Shown: positions 1-7,870 of the stretch, piece after piece
Numbering within the stretch: the stretch's first letter is position 1
Layout: each line of letters begins with the position of its first letter
Assembly: GCA_048268485.1 (NCBI GenBank)
Contig: JBLWVL010000004.1
Span: 72,863 to 136,862, forward strand
Length of the DNA: 64,000 bases
Reading direction: 5' to 3'
Source of the DNA: Oceanospirillum sp048268485
GTDB taxonomy: Bacteria; Pseudomonadota; Gammaproteobacteria; Pseudomonadales; Halomonadaceae
Position numbers and translations under genes: made by a program
The notes under the pieces: generated by a model
Database searches by the model: none
What the model was told of the DNA's origin: nothing
The model's input: the letters and a program-made list of their open reading frames with translations, nothing else

Positions 1-1
1 A

Positions 2-562
2 TCTGCCGCGGTTGGCGTTGCTTTAGCGCATTTATTGTCTATTCAATCAGGCTCTATGAATTGGAAAACCTTCCAATCCGCATTAATGGGCACAGTTAAA
101 ACATCATCAATGATCGCCTTTATTTTAGTCGGCGCTAGTTTCTTAACGACCTCCATGGGCTTTACGGGCATACCAAGAGAGCTGGCTACCTGGATAGACA
201 CACTGGCTTTATCACCTCAGATGCTGCTTGTTGCCCTTACACTATTTTTTATTCTGCTTGGCTGCTTTTTAGACGGTATTTCTGTTGTTGTACTCACAAC
301 TTCCATTATTTTGCCCATGGTGCAAGCCGCTGGTATCGATCCTCTTTGGTTCGGTATTTATCTGGTTATCGTGGTAGAAATGAGTCAAATAACACCGCCG
401 GTAGGGTTTAACTTATTTGTGATCCAAGGATTAACAGGCGAGAATATACTCCGTGTTGCCTGGGCTGCTTTCCCTTATTTCCTGCTAATTTTAACATCGG
501 TTATATTGATCACCATCTTTCCAGAAATTGTCACCTACCTTCCAAGCCAGATGGGTAACTAA
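2..562 (+). CDS. TRAP transporter large permease (DctM family), C-terminal part
   Basis: Membrane permease of a tripartite ATP-independent periplasmic transporter, which imports carboxylates or compatible solutes with a binding protein and a small permease. The frame is open from the window edge, so the 5' part lies outside; the first possible start inside (TTG at 35) is not a real start, because coding sequence continues upstream of it. Visible are four or more long hydrophobic segments and the family's C-terminal stretch around SQITPPVGFNLFVIQG. The 3' end is 30 bp before the MarR-type gene on the same strand, so co-transcription is likely. The substrate cannot be told from this piece. Confidence 0.9.
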   Translation, partial: SAAVGVALAHLLSIQSGSMNWKTFQSALMGTVKTSSMIAFILVGASFLTTSMGFTGIPRELATWIDTLALSPQMLLVALTLFFILLGCFLDGISVVVLTTSIILPMVQAAGIDPLWFGIYLVIVVEMSQITPPVGFNLFVIQGLTGENILRVAWAAFPYFLLILTSVILITIFPEIVTYLPSQMGN

Positions 563-592
563 ACATTAAAACAAAAGTGAAAAGATCCGATT

Positions 593-1153
593 ATGAGTAA
601 AAAGACAAGCAATCACTTTGATTCAGCTAATTTAGACAAGCCGGCTCGTAAAATTGGCCCGATTGTTTCATCAGCTCATTTGGCCTCTGGCCGTTCTAGC
701 GAGCTCTCAGAGTTAGAGTTTGGATTAATTGTTGCTAGCCATGCTTTTAATCGCTGGATGATTCACTGCGCAAGCGCTGCGGGAATACCCGATATGAGCC
801 ACTTAGATGTCTTGGTGCTGCATAGCTCGAACCACCGCAGCCGTGCAAAAAAAGTATCTGATATCTGTATGGTATTGAATATTGAAGATACCCATACCGT
901 CACTTACTCATTAAAAAAACTGCTTAAGCAAGAACTTGTTAAATCTGAAAAACGCGGCAAAGAAACCTTTTATTCGGTGACGGATAAGGGCGCGGCCCGC
1001 TGTAAGGCTTACAGCGAGGTGAGGGAAAACTGCTTAGTCGACTCACTTAAAACACTGGGCTTTGGTGAAGAGGATCTAGGCAAAGCCGCTGTATTATTAC
1101 GGGGCATGTCAGGCTTGTATGATCAAGCGGCAAGGTCTGCCGCTTCACTTTAA
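593..1153 (+). CDS. MarR-type winged-helix transcriptional regulator
   Basis: Predicted DNA-binding regulator of 186 residues. Residues about 45-160 form a winged-helix domain: helices around HLDVLVLHSS and VSDICMVLNIEDTHTVTYSLKKL (recognition helix region), then a wing at KRGKETFYSVTDKGAA. The DTHTVTYSLKKL pattern is typical of the MarR-like winged-helix family PF13463. It starts 30 bp after the TRAP permease on the same strand, so it probably controls that transporter operon; this is inference from position. The first 40 residues are polar and unlike the core domain. Confidence 0.8.
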   Translation: MSKKTSNHFDSANLDKPARKIGPIVSSAHLASGRSSELSELEFGLIVASHAFNRWMIHCASAAGIPDMSHLDVLVLHSSNHRSRAKKVSDICMVLNIEDTHTVTYSLKKLLKQELVKSEKRGKETFYSVTDKGAARCKAYSEVRENCLVDSLKTLGFGEEDLGKAAVLLRGMSGLYDQAARSAASL

Positions 1154-1230
1154 CTGGTTGATACGTTTGTTGACTGGCCAAAATTCAGCCCTTTAGTCAG
1201 CCGTAAAATAAAACTCCGTATCAAGCGCTC

Positions 1231-1256
1231 AAAAAAAACCGCCCTATAATGGGCGG
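1231..1256 (-). terminator. Intrinsic terminator of the rpmE2-rpmJ2 operon
   Basis: Six-bp perfect stem CCGCCC/GGGCGG (1239-1244 with 1251-1256) with a 6-nt loop. On the minus strand it is followed by eight T (the A run at 1231-1238). It lies about 110 nt past the end of rpmJ2. Confidence 0.75.
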
Positions 1257-1367
1257 ATAATTTAGATTGAGCGGTTTTCAAAAAATCATGACTTAAACGT
1301 AAACACTTCAGCGGCCCGCTCAGGGCTTTCGCTTCTCTGCACGGGAAGTGCATACCCATAAAGCTAT

Positions 1368-1511
1368 TCAGCGCGATTTTTTAGCACTCCCCTGGCGGGC
1401 TTTAAAACGTGGGTTACTTTTACAGATAACATAAAGGCGCCCCCTACGTTTAACTATCTGGCAGTCCGGGTGACGTAGCTTGGCTGTTTTTAATGAGCTG
1501 AGTACCTGCAT
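1368..1511 (-). CDS. rpmJ2: 50S ribosomal protein L36, type B (zinc-free form)
   Basis: A 47-codon gene: MQVLSSLKTAKLRHPDCQ, then IVKRRGRLYVICKSNPRFKA, ending RQGSAKKSR. This matches the YkgO-type L36 family. It replaces the zinc-ribbon L36 in the large subunit when zinc is scarce. An AGGA sits 7 nt before the ATG. It follows rpmE2 by 47 bp on the same strand, the usual ykgM-ykgO order, and the intrinsic terminator at 1231-1256 closes the unit. Expression should follow the Zur-type operator upstream of rpmE2. Its short length makes it easy to miss in automatic annotation. Confidence 0.93.
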   Translation of the reverse strand: MQVLSSLKTAKLRHPDCQIVKRRGRLYVICKSNPRFKARQGSAKKSR

Positions 1512-1558
1512 AGATCCATCCTAGAATGACATTACACAAAAAGTCTTGGCAAAAGCTA

Positions 1559-1822
1559 TCAATCAGCCTTTTTTAAGCCACGATTTCCAAAACGCTGCTT
1601 AAATCGCGCCACACGCCCCTCACTACTGACTTTATGCTGCTCACCGGTATAAGCTGGGTGAGATGCACTGGAAACATCCAGGTTATACAAGGGATAAGTT
1701 TTGCCATCCTCCCAGACAATGGTTTCACTTGGTTTGCACGTTGAGCGAATACGAAACGTTTTACCGCAGCTGCCGTCCCGAAACACAACATAATCGTAAT
1801 CCGGGTGAATATTCTTTTTCAT
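1559..1822 (-). CDS. rpmE2: 50S ribosomal protein L31, type B (zinc-free form)
   Basis: Type B L31 (YkgM family), the paralogue lacking the zinc-binding CXXC motifs; it replaces zinc-containing L31 during zinc limitation and so frees zinc. Family motifs seen: MKKNIHPDYDYVVFRD near the N-terminus, SHPAYTGEQ, and RVARFKQRFG at the C-terminus. Two in-frame ATGs exist (1828 and 1822). The AGGA Shine-Dalgarno is 9 nt from the second and only 3 nt from the first, so 1822 is chosen, giving 87 residues. It is the first gene of an operon with rpmJ2 and has a Zur-like palindrome 30 bp upstream. Confidence 0.95.
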   Translation of the reverse strand: MKKNIHPDYDYVVFRDGSCGKTFRIRSTCKPSETIVWEDGKTYPLYNLDVSSASHPAYTGEQHKVSSEGRVARFKQRFGNRGLKKAD

Positions 1823-1851
1823 GATCATTTATCCTGATGGCTACAAATAAT

Positions 1852-1868
1852 ATGTTACAACATAACAT
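1852..1868 (-). promoter_or_regulatory. Zur-type operator upstream of rpmE2-rpmJ2
   Basis: Perfect inverted repeat ATGTTA-CAACA-TAACAT centred 38 bp upstream of the rpmE2 start. It resembles the gammaproteobacterial Zur box core GTTAT...ATAAC, and Zur repression of ykgM-type L31 is well established. The assignment rests on this match plus gene identity. Confidence 0.7.
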
Positions 1869-2083
1869 TAAATGCAAATGAAAACAATTATCACTTGCTG
1901 GTATTATTATTTTGTACTAGGTTTTGATCAGAAAAAATCATCCGATTACTTGACGCACAACAAGTATAAGCAACAACTAAACAACAAAACTCCTCTAGAA
2001 TGTAAGTAAACCAAAGGACAGGCTTAGACTTAAAGCCGGTTCTTAGGGCATGACCTTATGGCCTAATTACGGAGATCGCAGTC

Positions 2084-2395
2084 ATGGCAAATCAATTCCT
2101 TTCCGACTTTTCATTATTCACGGGGGTTATTCCCCAACCTGCTCCGGTGCAAAAGGTGCAGCAGCACTGGCTTGATGGAGTAAATAATCTCGTCAATCTG
2201 GAGTTAGAAGCAATGATGGAATACAACCATCTCTGGTTCGATCTGTGGCAGGATTGCGCAACATCTGATCCATCGGAGTGTCATCAGCACTTTATCGATC
2301 ATTGGGAAGATCATCACAAGCTGCTGATCAACCATCAGAAACGTCGTGAAGCCGCCATGAATGAGTGGAAAGAGCATATCGAAGAAGTGCTTTGA
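2084..2395 (+). CDS. Small uncharacterised acidic helical protein
   Basis: Not recognised with confidence. The protein has 103 residues, no signal peptide and no membrane segment. It is rich in Trp (W29, W51, W54, W73, W95 approximately), His and Glu and looks fully helical: a central amphipathic stretch NLVNLELEAMMEYNHLWFDLW and a charged C-terminal helix with HHKLLINHQKRREAAMNEW. The size and helical, acidic character are reminiscent of phasins, but no phasin signature is certain. A GGAG lies 9 nt before the ATG, and the gene has its own terminator at 2461-2497, so it is probably monocistronic and real. Confidence 0.7.
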   Translation: MANQFLSDFSLFTGVIPQPAPVQKVQQHWLDGVNNLVNLELEAMMEYNHLWFDLWQDCATSDPSECHQHFIDHWEDHHKLLINHQKRREAAMNEWKEHIEEVL

Positions 2396-2460
2396 TCTGC
2401 TGAAAGTCAAAACAGCGTCAAAGGCTTGAGGCTTCCCGGATCAACAGAACGTCTTCAAAC

Positions 2461-2497
2461 AAAAGCGGCCATCACTGTTCAGTGATGGCCGCTTTTT
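2461..2497. terminator. Bidirectional intrinsic terminator
   Basis: A 13-bp perfect stem (2464-2476 with 2481-2493) with a GTTC loop, flanked by A4 on the left and T5 on the right. It can end both the small plus-strand gene and the convergent cysN transcript. Confidence 0.85.
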
Positions 2498-2538
2498 ATT
2501 TCCGGTTTGATAACTGAAGAAAGTGCCCTGAAAGAAGA

Positions 2539-3960
2539 CTACTTCAGCAATTCGCTGATATCTTTCGCTTCCCAGTGCGGGAAGTGTTTACGGATAAGTC
2601 CGTTCAGTTCCAGTTCAAAGGCACTGATTGGGCCTGCCGCAGTCTGTACTCCGGCTTCTGCTACGTCTTCAATCATACCGGCACCTACCGTCACATTACT
2701 CAGGCGATCCACAACGATAAAGCTACCGGTAAACTTGCTGGATTTGTAAGCATCGAATACCACAGGAGCCGTCAGTTCAACCGTTACCAGAGCGATACCG
2801 TTCAGCGGCAACTCACGGGCATCAGATTTTTCCATGGTATTCACATCAATCTGATGCTCAATGTGCGTCACATAACCACTGGTGAAGTGAGTTCCAACCT
2901 TAAAGCTATACTGCTTACCCAATTCCAGGGGCGCCTCGTGCATCCAGACCAGATGCGCACTAAAACTGTTGCTTACTTTTGCTTCCTGACCGGTTTCCAC
3001 CAGCACATCGCCGCGGGAGATATCGATCTCATCGTTCAGCGTTACCGTTACGGCCTGGCCTGGCTGCGCCTGTTCCAGATCTCCATCAAAAGTGACGATG
3101 GATTTAACCGTACTGGTTTTGCCGGAAGGCAGTGCTGTAACCGACTGGCCTTTCTTAACCAGGCCCGCGGCAACGGTGCCGCAGAAGCCCCGGAAATCCA
3201 GGTTCGGGCGATTCACATACTGTACCGGAAAGCGCAGGCTCTCCAGTGCGATATCGTGATTCACCTCCACGTTTTCCAGAATATCCATCAGCGGAGCTTC
3301 GGTGTACCAAGGCATCAGCTCGCTGTTGTTGGTTACATTTTCACCCTTCAGGGCAGAAACCGGCACAAACCGGATATCCGGCAGATTCAGATCTTTAGCA
3401 AATGCTTTATAGTCCGCCACGATCTCGTCATAACGGGCCTGGGAGTAATCCACCAGATCCATTTTATTGACGGCAACGATCACATGCTTAATACCCAACA
3501 AAGAGGCAATAAAGCTATGACGGCGGGTCTGAGTCAGTACGCCGTGACGGGCGTCGATCAGAATAATCGCCAGCGATGCAGTAGAAGCACCAGTCGCCAT
3601 ATTACGGGTATACTGCTCATGCCCCGGCGTATCAGCAATGATGAACTTACGCTTCTCAGTGGAAAAATAGCGGTACGCCACATCGATGGTAATCCCCTGC
3701 TCACGCTCAGACTGTAAACCATCCACCAGCAACGCCAGATCGATCTCTTCACCGGTTGTGCCGCTCTTTTTACTGTCACGGCTAATCGCCGCCAGTTGAT
3801 CTTCATAGATCATTTTAGAGTCATGTAGTAAACGGCCAATCAGAGTACTTTTACCATCATCCACACTACCGCAGGTGATAAAACGCAGCAGGTCTTTATG
3901 TTCATGTTGTTTCAGATACGCTTCAATATCTTCCGCAATCAGATCGGATTGGTGAGACAT
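2539..3960 (-). CDS. cysN: Sulfate adenylyltransferase subunit 1 (GTPase)
   Basis: GTPase subunit of ATP sulfurylase; GTP hydrolysis drives formation of adenosine 5'-phosphosulfate in assimilatory sulfate reduction. The 473 residues carry the EF-Tu-like G domain: G1 GSVDDGKST (31-39), G3 DTPGH, G4 NKMD, G5 SALKG, then two beta-barrel domains. It ends without an APS kinase domain, so it is plain CysN and not the CysNC fusion. It lies downstream of cysD on the same strand with a 166-bp gap that holds a REP-like palindrome. Confidence 0.97.
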   Translation of the reverse strand: MSHQSDLIAEDIEAYLKQHEHKDLLRFITCGSVDDGKSTLIGRLLHDSKMIYEDQLAAISRDSKKSGTTGEEIDLALLVDGLQSEREQGITIDVAYRYFSTEKRKFIIADTPGHEQYTRNMATGASTASLAIILIDARHGVLTQTRRHSFIASLLGIKHVIVAVNKMDLVDYSQARYDEIVADYKAFAKDLNLPDIRFVPVSALKGENVTNNSELMPWYTEAPLMDILENVEVNHDIALESLRFPVQYVNRPNLDFRGFCGTVAAGLVKKGQSVTALPSGKTSTVKSIVTFDGDLEQAQPGQAVTVTLNDEIDISRGDVLVETGQEAKVSNSFSAHLVWMHEAPLELGKQYSFKVGTHFTSGYVTHIEHQIDVNTMEKSDARELPLNGIALVTVELTAPVVFDAYKSSKFTGSFIVVDRLSNVTVGAGMIEDVAEAGVQTAAGPISAFELELNGLIRKHFPHWEAKDISELLK

Positions 3961-4059
3961 TTTGTGTCCTCTATAGGCTTGAGGCTGACCAGTTCACTGA
4001 ACGTCTCAGCCCCAACTTAATATTCTTTATCAGATCCGCGAACCGGGCGGCCTGACGCT

Positions 4060-4097
4060 CGCATTGTCGGATGGCGCCTGCGGCTTATCCGACCTAC
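4060..4097. repeat. REP-like extragenic palindrome between cysD and cysN
   Basis: GTCGGAT (4066-4072) pairs with ATCCGAC (4087-4093) and is followed by CTAC, the layout of bacterial REP elements (palindrome with a conserved tetranucleotide flank). It lies in the only sizeable gap of the cysDN operon. Such elements can stabilise or uncouple parts of a transcript. Confidence 0.6.
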
Positions 4098-4126
4098 GGG
4101 TAAACGCATTTCGCTACCGTCAGATC

Positions 4127-5038
4127 TTAGAAATAGCCTTCGCGCTTTTTCTCTTCCATGGAACCGGTGCCATCGTGGTCGATCACCCGGCCCTGACGTT
4201 CGGAAGTCGTGGTCAGCAGCATCTCCTGAATAATATCCGGCAGGGTTGCTGCGGTTGATTCCACGGCACCCGTCAGTGGGTAACAACCCAGGGTACGGAA
4301 ACGCACAGAACGCATCTCTGGCTTCTCATCTTCAGCCAGTGGCATGCGGTCATCATCAACCATAATCAGGGTGCCATCACGCTCAACCACGGGGCGTTCT
4401 GCTGAGTAGTACAAGGGCACAATCGGAATTGATTCCAGATAGATATATTGCCAGATATCCAGCTCGGTCCAATTGGACAGCGGGAATACACGGATCGACT
4501 CGTCTTTATTGACCTTGCCGTTAAACAGGTTCCACAGTTCAGGACGCTGATTTTTCGGATCCCAACGGTGGAATTTGTCACGGAATGAGTAAACACGCTC
4601 TTTCGCGCGGGACTTCTCTTCGTCACGACGTGCCCCACCGAAAGCAGCATCAAAGCGGTACTTGTTCAGTGCCTGCTTCAGAGCATCGGTTTTCATCACG
4701 TCGGTGTACTTGCGGCTGCCGTGATCAAACGGGTTGATATTCGCTGCTCGACCTTCCTCGTTGGTATGAACGATCAGGTCCATACCGGCTTCCTTCGCCA
4801 TCTTGTCCCGGAACTCGATCATCTCACGGAATTTCCACGTGGTATCAACGTGCATCAGAGGAAACGGCGGCGTACCCGGGTAGAAGGCTTTACGGGCCAG
4901 ATGCAGCATTACCGCAGAGTCTTTACCGATGGAATACAGCATTACCGGATTATCAAACTCAGCAGCTACTTCCCGAATGATGTGGATGCTCTCGGCTTCC
5001 AGCTGTTTCAGGTGAGTCAGGCGTTCGGGCGATATCAT
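4127..5038 (-). CDS. cysD: Sulfate adenylyltransferase subunit 2
   Basis: Catalytic subunit of ATP sulfurylase, forming APS from ATP and sulfate together with CysN. It has 303 residues, the normal family length, with the PP-loop SIGKDS at 36-41, the RRDEEKSRAKER segment, and the family C-terminus GSMEEKKREGYF. First gene of the cysDN unit. The start ATG (5038) gives MISPERLTHLKQLEAESIHI, the usual CysD N-terminus. No cysH, cysI or cysC is adjacent here. Confidence 0.97.
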   Translation of the reverse strand: MISPERLTHLKQLEAESIHIIREVAAEFDNPVMLYSIGKDSAVMLHLARKAFYPGTPPFPLMHVDTTWKFREMIEFRDKMAKEAGMDLIVHTNEEGRAANINPFDHGSRKYTDVMKTDALKQALNKYRFDAAFGGARRDEEKSRAKERVYSFRDKFHRWDPKNQRPELWNLFNGKVNKDESIRVFPLSNWTELDIWQYIYLESIPIVPLYYSAERPVVERDGTLIMVDDDRMPLAEDEKPEMRSVRFRTLGCYPLTGAVESTAATLPDIIQEMLLTTTSERQGRVIDHDGTGSMEEKKREGYF

Positions 5039-5206
5039 CGTTGTGATCCACTCCTGCTAAAGGTCATAAGCAAGCCCAGCAACAGCGGGCTTTTAAGTCA
5101 AAATCTGTGTCTGTGATTGCAGACTGAACCGGTTTGCGGGTTAAGCAAAATGCTGTGACCAGCAAAAAGCTGCAGCGATCCCAGTAGGTGCAATTTTAAT
5201 AGGTGT

Positions 5207-5235
5207 AGTTAAAACGGAATCTTTAATTACGTCAA
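5207..5235 (-). promoter_or_regulatory. Possible sigma-70 promoter of cysDN
   Basis: On the minus strand TTGACG (5235-5230) is followed after 17 bp by TTAACT (5212-5207), about 170 nt before cysD. The -35 is good, the -10 weak. The AT-rich stretch just upstream (5236-5285) would be the place for a CysB-type activator, but no defined CysB site was recognised. The rest of 5039-5352 shows nothing else. Confidence 0.35.
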
Positions 5236-5352
5236 ATTATTTAAAATCATTGATTGATAACTTTTTGATATAAAGAATTCAATACATAAGGATCCCTGCA
5301 ACAGCTGCTTCCCGATACCAGAAGCATAATCCTTTAATGACCATGCAGGCAT

Positions 5353-6156
5353 CTAAGTAAACCGGCAGTGCAATAAGCGCTCAATCCAACTTGTCACTAA
5401 CCCATCATCCGACAACTGCAGACAACGGTAACCGGGCGCTAAGTCACTCAGCTCAAAACCATTAATATCAGCAGTGAACTGGATACTGGTTGCCGGAGAA
5501 GCCAAAAGAGCCAAGCCATTACGCTCAATCTGCTGCTCCTGATGCACGTGCCCGCAGATCACAGCTTTTACTCTCGGCTGCACACTCAGCGTCTGCCAGA
5601 GCCAGCCTCTATCCATCAATGGAATGCTATCGATACCCGCCACTTGTTCAGGTGCGGCCAGTTCAGAATAGAAAAGCCCCTGACGCCCAGGCCCTACCAG
5701 TAAGGGCTGATGATGTACCGCAACAACCTGATAACGGGCTTCAGGTTCTGCCAGCATCGTCAGAAGCATCTGTCGCTCAGGTTCGGCTAACTCACCGTGA
5801 GGATGTCCGGAATTGGAGTTCAGTAACAGCCACTGCCAGTCACCTGCCACCACTGAGAGCTCCGGCACTTTATACTCTGCCATAAGCTCTGGCTGGTCAT
5901 GGTTTCCGGGAATCCACTGCCAACGGCTACCGGTCTGATCCATACGTTCCGCCAGCATTCGGTAAACCAGCCGGGCCGCCTCCGGTGTATGATCCTGGCA
6001 GAGGTCTCCGGTGAGCAGATAGAGATCAGGCTGACCGTCGCAGGCGATCTGCGCCAGCAAGTGGTTAAGATTGCGCCAGGGATTCTGTCCCTTAAAGTCC
6101 CGTTTTATATCGGCAAGCAGATGCAGGTCGGTAAGCTGGATAACAGAAACAGACAT
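5353..6156 (-). CDS. cpdA: 3',5'-cyclic-AMP phosphodiesterase
   Basis: Metallophosphoesterase that hydrolyses cAMP. In 267 residues the ordered metal-binding motifs are visible: D-L-H at 10-12, GDLCQD, GNHDQPE, HHQP and GHVHQEQ. The start is placed at the ATG at 6156 (MSVSVIQLTDLHL); the longer frame would begin with TTG and add ten residues not expected in the family. The neighbours yqiB and nudF upstream on the same strand reproduce the nudF-yqiB-cpdA order known from enterobacteria, which supports the identity. Confidence 0.9.
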   Translation of the reverse strand: MSVSVIQLTDLHLLADIKRDFKGQNPWRNLNHLLAQIACDGQPDLYLLTGDLCQDHTPEAARLVYRMLAERMDQTGSRWQWIPGNHDQPELMAEYKVPELSVVAGDWQWLLLNSNSGHPHGELAEPERQMLLTMLAEPEARYQVVAVHHQPLLVGPGRQGLFYSELAAPEQVAGIDSIPLMDRGWLWQTLSVQPRVKAVICGHVHQEQQIERNGLALLASPATSIQFTADINGFELSDLAPGYRCLQLSDDGLVTSWIERLLHCRFT

Positions 6157-6222
6157 TACGGATGGATATCCTGAGCAAGAGAACAAAAAGCAGGCTTCCG
6201 GCGTAAGAGATAGAAGCCCATC

Positions 6223-6296
6223 ATAGTAGTTAGGCTTGAAGCTTTAAATAGTAGTTAGGCTTGAAGCTTTAAATAGTAGGTAGGCTGAAGCTTTAA
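6223..6296. repeat. Three tandem copies of a 25-bp unit
   Basis: Unit ATAGTAGTTAGGCTTGAAGC plus TTTAA, at 6223-6247 and 6248-6272 exactly, then a third copy at 6273-6296 with one substitution and one deletion. The third copy runs into the stop codon of yqiB, so the array sits between yqiB and cpdA. Confidence 0.9.
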
Positions 6297-6802
6297 TAAG
6301 AAAAACTTACTGGCTTGGCAATATGCCCATACTGCTGCAGATGTGCCAGCCACTCCCCCAGAAACAGATTAATCTGTAGCTTCTCATCAGGCTGACGCAT
6401 TTTGTCATTGGGGTACAGATAGCGACCGTCAAAGTGGCGCTGCTTCTGGTAACCAACGACTTCAGCCATACGGGCATCATGGTACAGCCGTACCGAAAGC
6501 TCCGGCTGACTGAGCCAATGCCCCCAGCTATCCTTTTGAAAGATACGAATCAAGGTGGTGTACTTACTACGCTCGGTCACCTTAATCACCAGCTCACCAA
6601 GGTGCAGCGATTCGTCACTAACAGCAAAATGCCACTGCTCAGATTCATCAAGATCCGGCAATAGCTTAAGCAGACGCAGATAGTTAGCTTCACATTCAGC
6701 CATCTGCTTTTTTAAGTCTACGGCATAATTAGGTTTGGTTCTCCAGCCATTGTGCTGCTGCCAATTGCCAAATGCCGGCTTTTTATCAGGATTTGAATTC
6801 AT
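6293..6802 (-). CDS. yqiB: DUF1249 family protein (YqiB-like)
   Basis: A soluble protein of 169 residues of unknown biochemical role in the DUF1249 family. Recognisable parts: DLKKQMAECEANYLRLLKLLPD near residues 28-50, the beta-rich middle ELVIKVTERSKYTTLIRIFQ, and the C-terminal LNxFLGEWLxHL-type helix. The start is the ATG at 6802, with GGGAG 9 nt upstream; the longer frame needs a TTG. Positioned between nudF and cpdA as in many gammaproteobacteria. Its 3' end overlaps the last copy of a 25-bp tandem repeat. Confidence 0.88.
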   Translation of the reverse strand: MNSNPDKKPAFGNWQQHNGWRTKPNYAVDLKKQMAECEANYLRLLKLLPDLDESEQWHFAVSDESLHLGELVIKVTERSKYTTLIRIFQKDSWGHWLSQPELSVRLYHDARMAEVVGYQKQRHFDGRYLYPNDKMRQPDEKLQINLFLGEWLAHLQQYGHIAKPVSFSY

Positions 6803-6895
6803 AGGGAAATACTCCCGCCACAACAGGCTGATCTTCGGTACTCATCTCTCTGGCAATCAAGTATAGGAAACCGGAGAAAAAAGGGCTCCGTCCGG

Positions 6896-7528
6896 TCAAG
6901 CCTTATACACCTGCTGCAAGCGTTGTCGGTTAAGCTGCAACCACTGCAATCCGATAATGGCCATGGCATTGTTAATACGGCCATCCTCAAGCCCTCTAAA
7001 GGCTTCATCAGTGGCTATCAACTCAACGCGGATATCTTCATTTTCCTCTTCCAGGCCGTAGATTCCTTCCTCAATCTCACGGCTGTCTATAATGCCCAGA
7101 AAAAGATCGATCTGTTCATCCATACCACCGGGGCTCACCCAGTATTTGTAGAGGTGCTCAAGGTGCAGCACTTTACAGCCAGCTTCCTCTTCAGCCTCCC
7201 GGTGGACCACATTTTCATTGGTTTCACCAGGCTCGGTCATCCCTGCGACCAGTTCAAACTGCCAGGGGCTTTGACTAACATCATAAAGGCAACCAGGGCG
7301 AAACTGTTCAACCATCAGCAACTGATCCACTAAAGGGTCATAGAGCAAAACACCAACAGCATTACCGCGAACAAACACTTCGCGACTCATAACCCCAGAC
7401 CAGTTGCCATCAAATTTCCGGGTTTTGATCCGCAGTTTATCAAAGCGAAAAAAGCCTTGGAAAACAGTACGTTTCTCAAGTACTTCCACAGCATCCTGCG
7501 CAAATGTTGGTATTAGCCCCTTACTCAT
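6896..7528 (-). CDS. nudF: ADP-ribose pyrophosphatase (Nudix hydrolase)
   Basis: Hydrolyses ADP-ribose to AMP and ribose 5-phosphate. A full Nudix box is present at 96-118: G-x5-E-x7-R-E-x-x-E-E-x-G, seen as GMTEPGE...REAEEEAGC. The length (210 residues) matches E. coli NudF. AAGGA lies 6 nt before the ATG. It leads the leftward group nudF-yqiB-cpdA. Confidence 0.93.
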   Translation of the reverse strand: MSKGLIPTFAQDAVEVLEKRTVFQGFFRFDKLRIKTRKFDGNWSGVMSREVFVRGNAVGVLLYDPLVDQLLMVEQFRPGCLYDVSQSPWQFELVAGMTEPGETNENVVHREAEEEAGCKVLHLEHLYKYWVSPGGMDEQIDLFLGIIDSREIEEGIYGLEEENEDIRVELIATDEAFRGLEDGRINNAMAIIGLQWLQLNRQRLQQVYKA

Positions 7529-7870
7529 ATTTTTTCCTTATCGACCTGGCCCCTAAGCATAACAAAATATCAGGCGAACCGAAGCCGCCGCCTTTCTTTC
7601 TCGCCCCTCTATTCATTAGCGTGCCAAAAGTTCTCAACGAAAACCCAATAACCTGAGTCAGATCAAACTAAAAACGAATACCAGGGAGCCATGTAACATA
7701 ACATGACTGAAATAATGCAATTTTATTGCAAACATAGAGGTCAAAATCCACTATTGAATTACTGGATATCTGTAGCAATAAAAACAAACTCTAAGCTAAC
7801 TTTCTGGCAATCTGCTTTGCCAGCAGACTGATAAAATTATAACGACCAAGTCATAAGAGCGAGCGTTGCA
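7529..7870. other. Divergent promoter region of nudF and the chemoreceptor gene
   Basis: A 342-bp gap. Two symmetric elements are visible: the palindrome TGCAAT-TTT-ATTGCA at 7716-7730, and a hairpin CTGGCAA/TTGCCAG (7804-7810 with 7817-7823) about 50 bp before the chemoreceptor start. No convincing sigma-28 flagellar promoter was found. No short gene seen. Confidence 0.4.

Noticed and set aside
1257..1367. Separate small RNA downstream of rpmJ2
   Set aside because: The stretch is explained as the 3' untranslated part of the rpmE2-rpmJ2 transcript up to its terminator; no known RNA consensus was found.
2575..3717. Long plus-strand open frame (380 codons) opposite cysN
   Set aside because: It is antisense to the well-conserved cysN and its product has no recognisable domain; a codon-bias shadow.
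4017..4286. Minus-strand open frame overlapping the cysD 3' end and the REP element
   Set aside because: It is out of frame with cysD and runs through a REP palindrome; no ribosome site or domain.
7650..7700. Possible TPP-type riboswitch (CTGAG...GATCAA) before the chemoreceptor
   Set aside because: Only fragments of the consensus are present, no second arm, and neither flanking gene is in thiamine metabolism.
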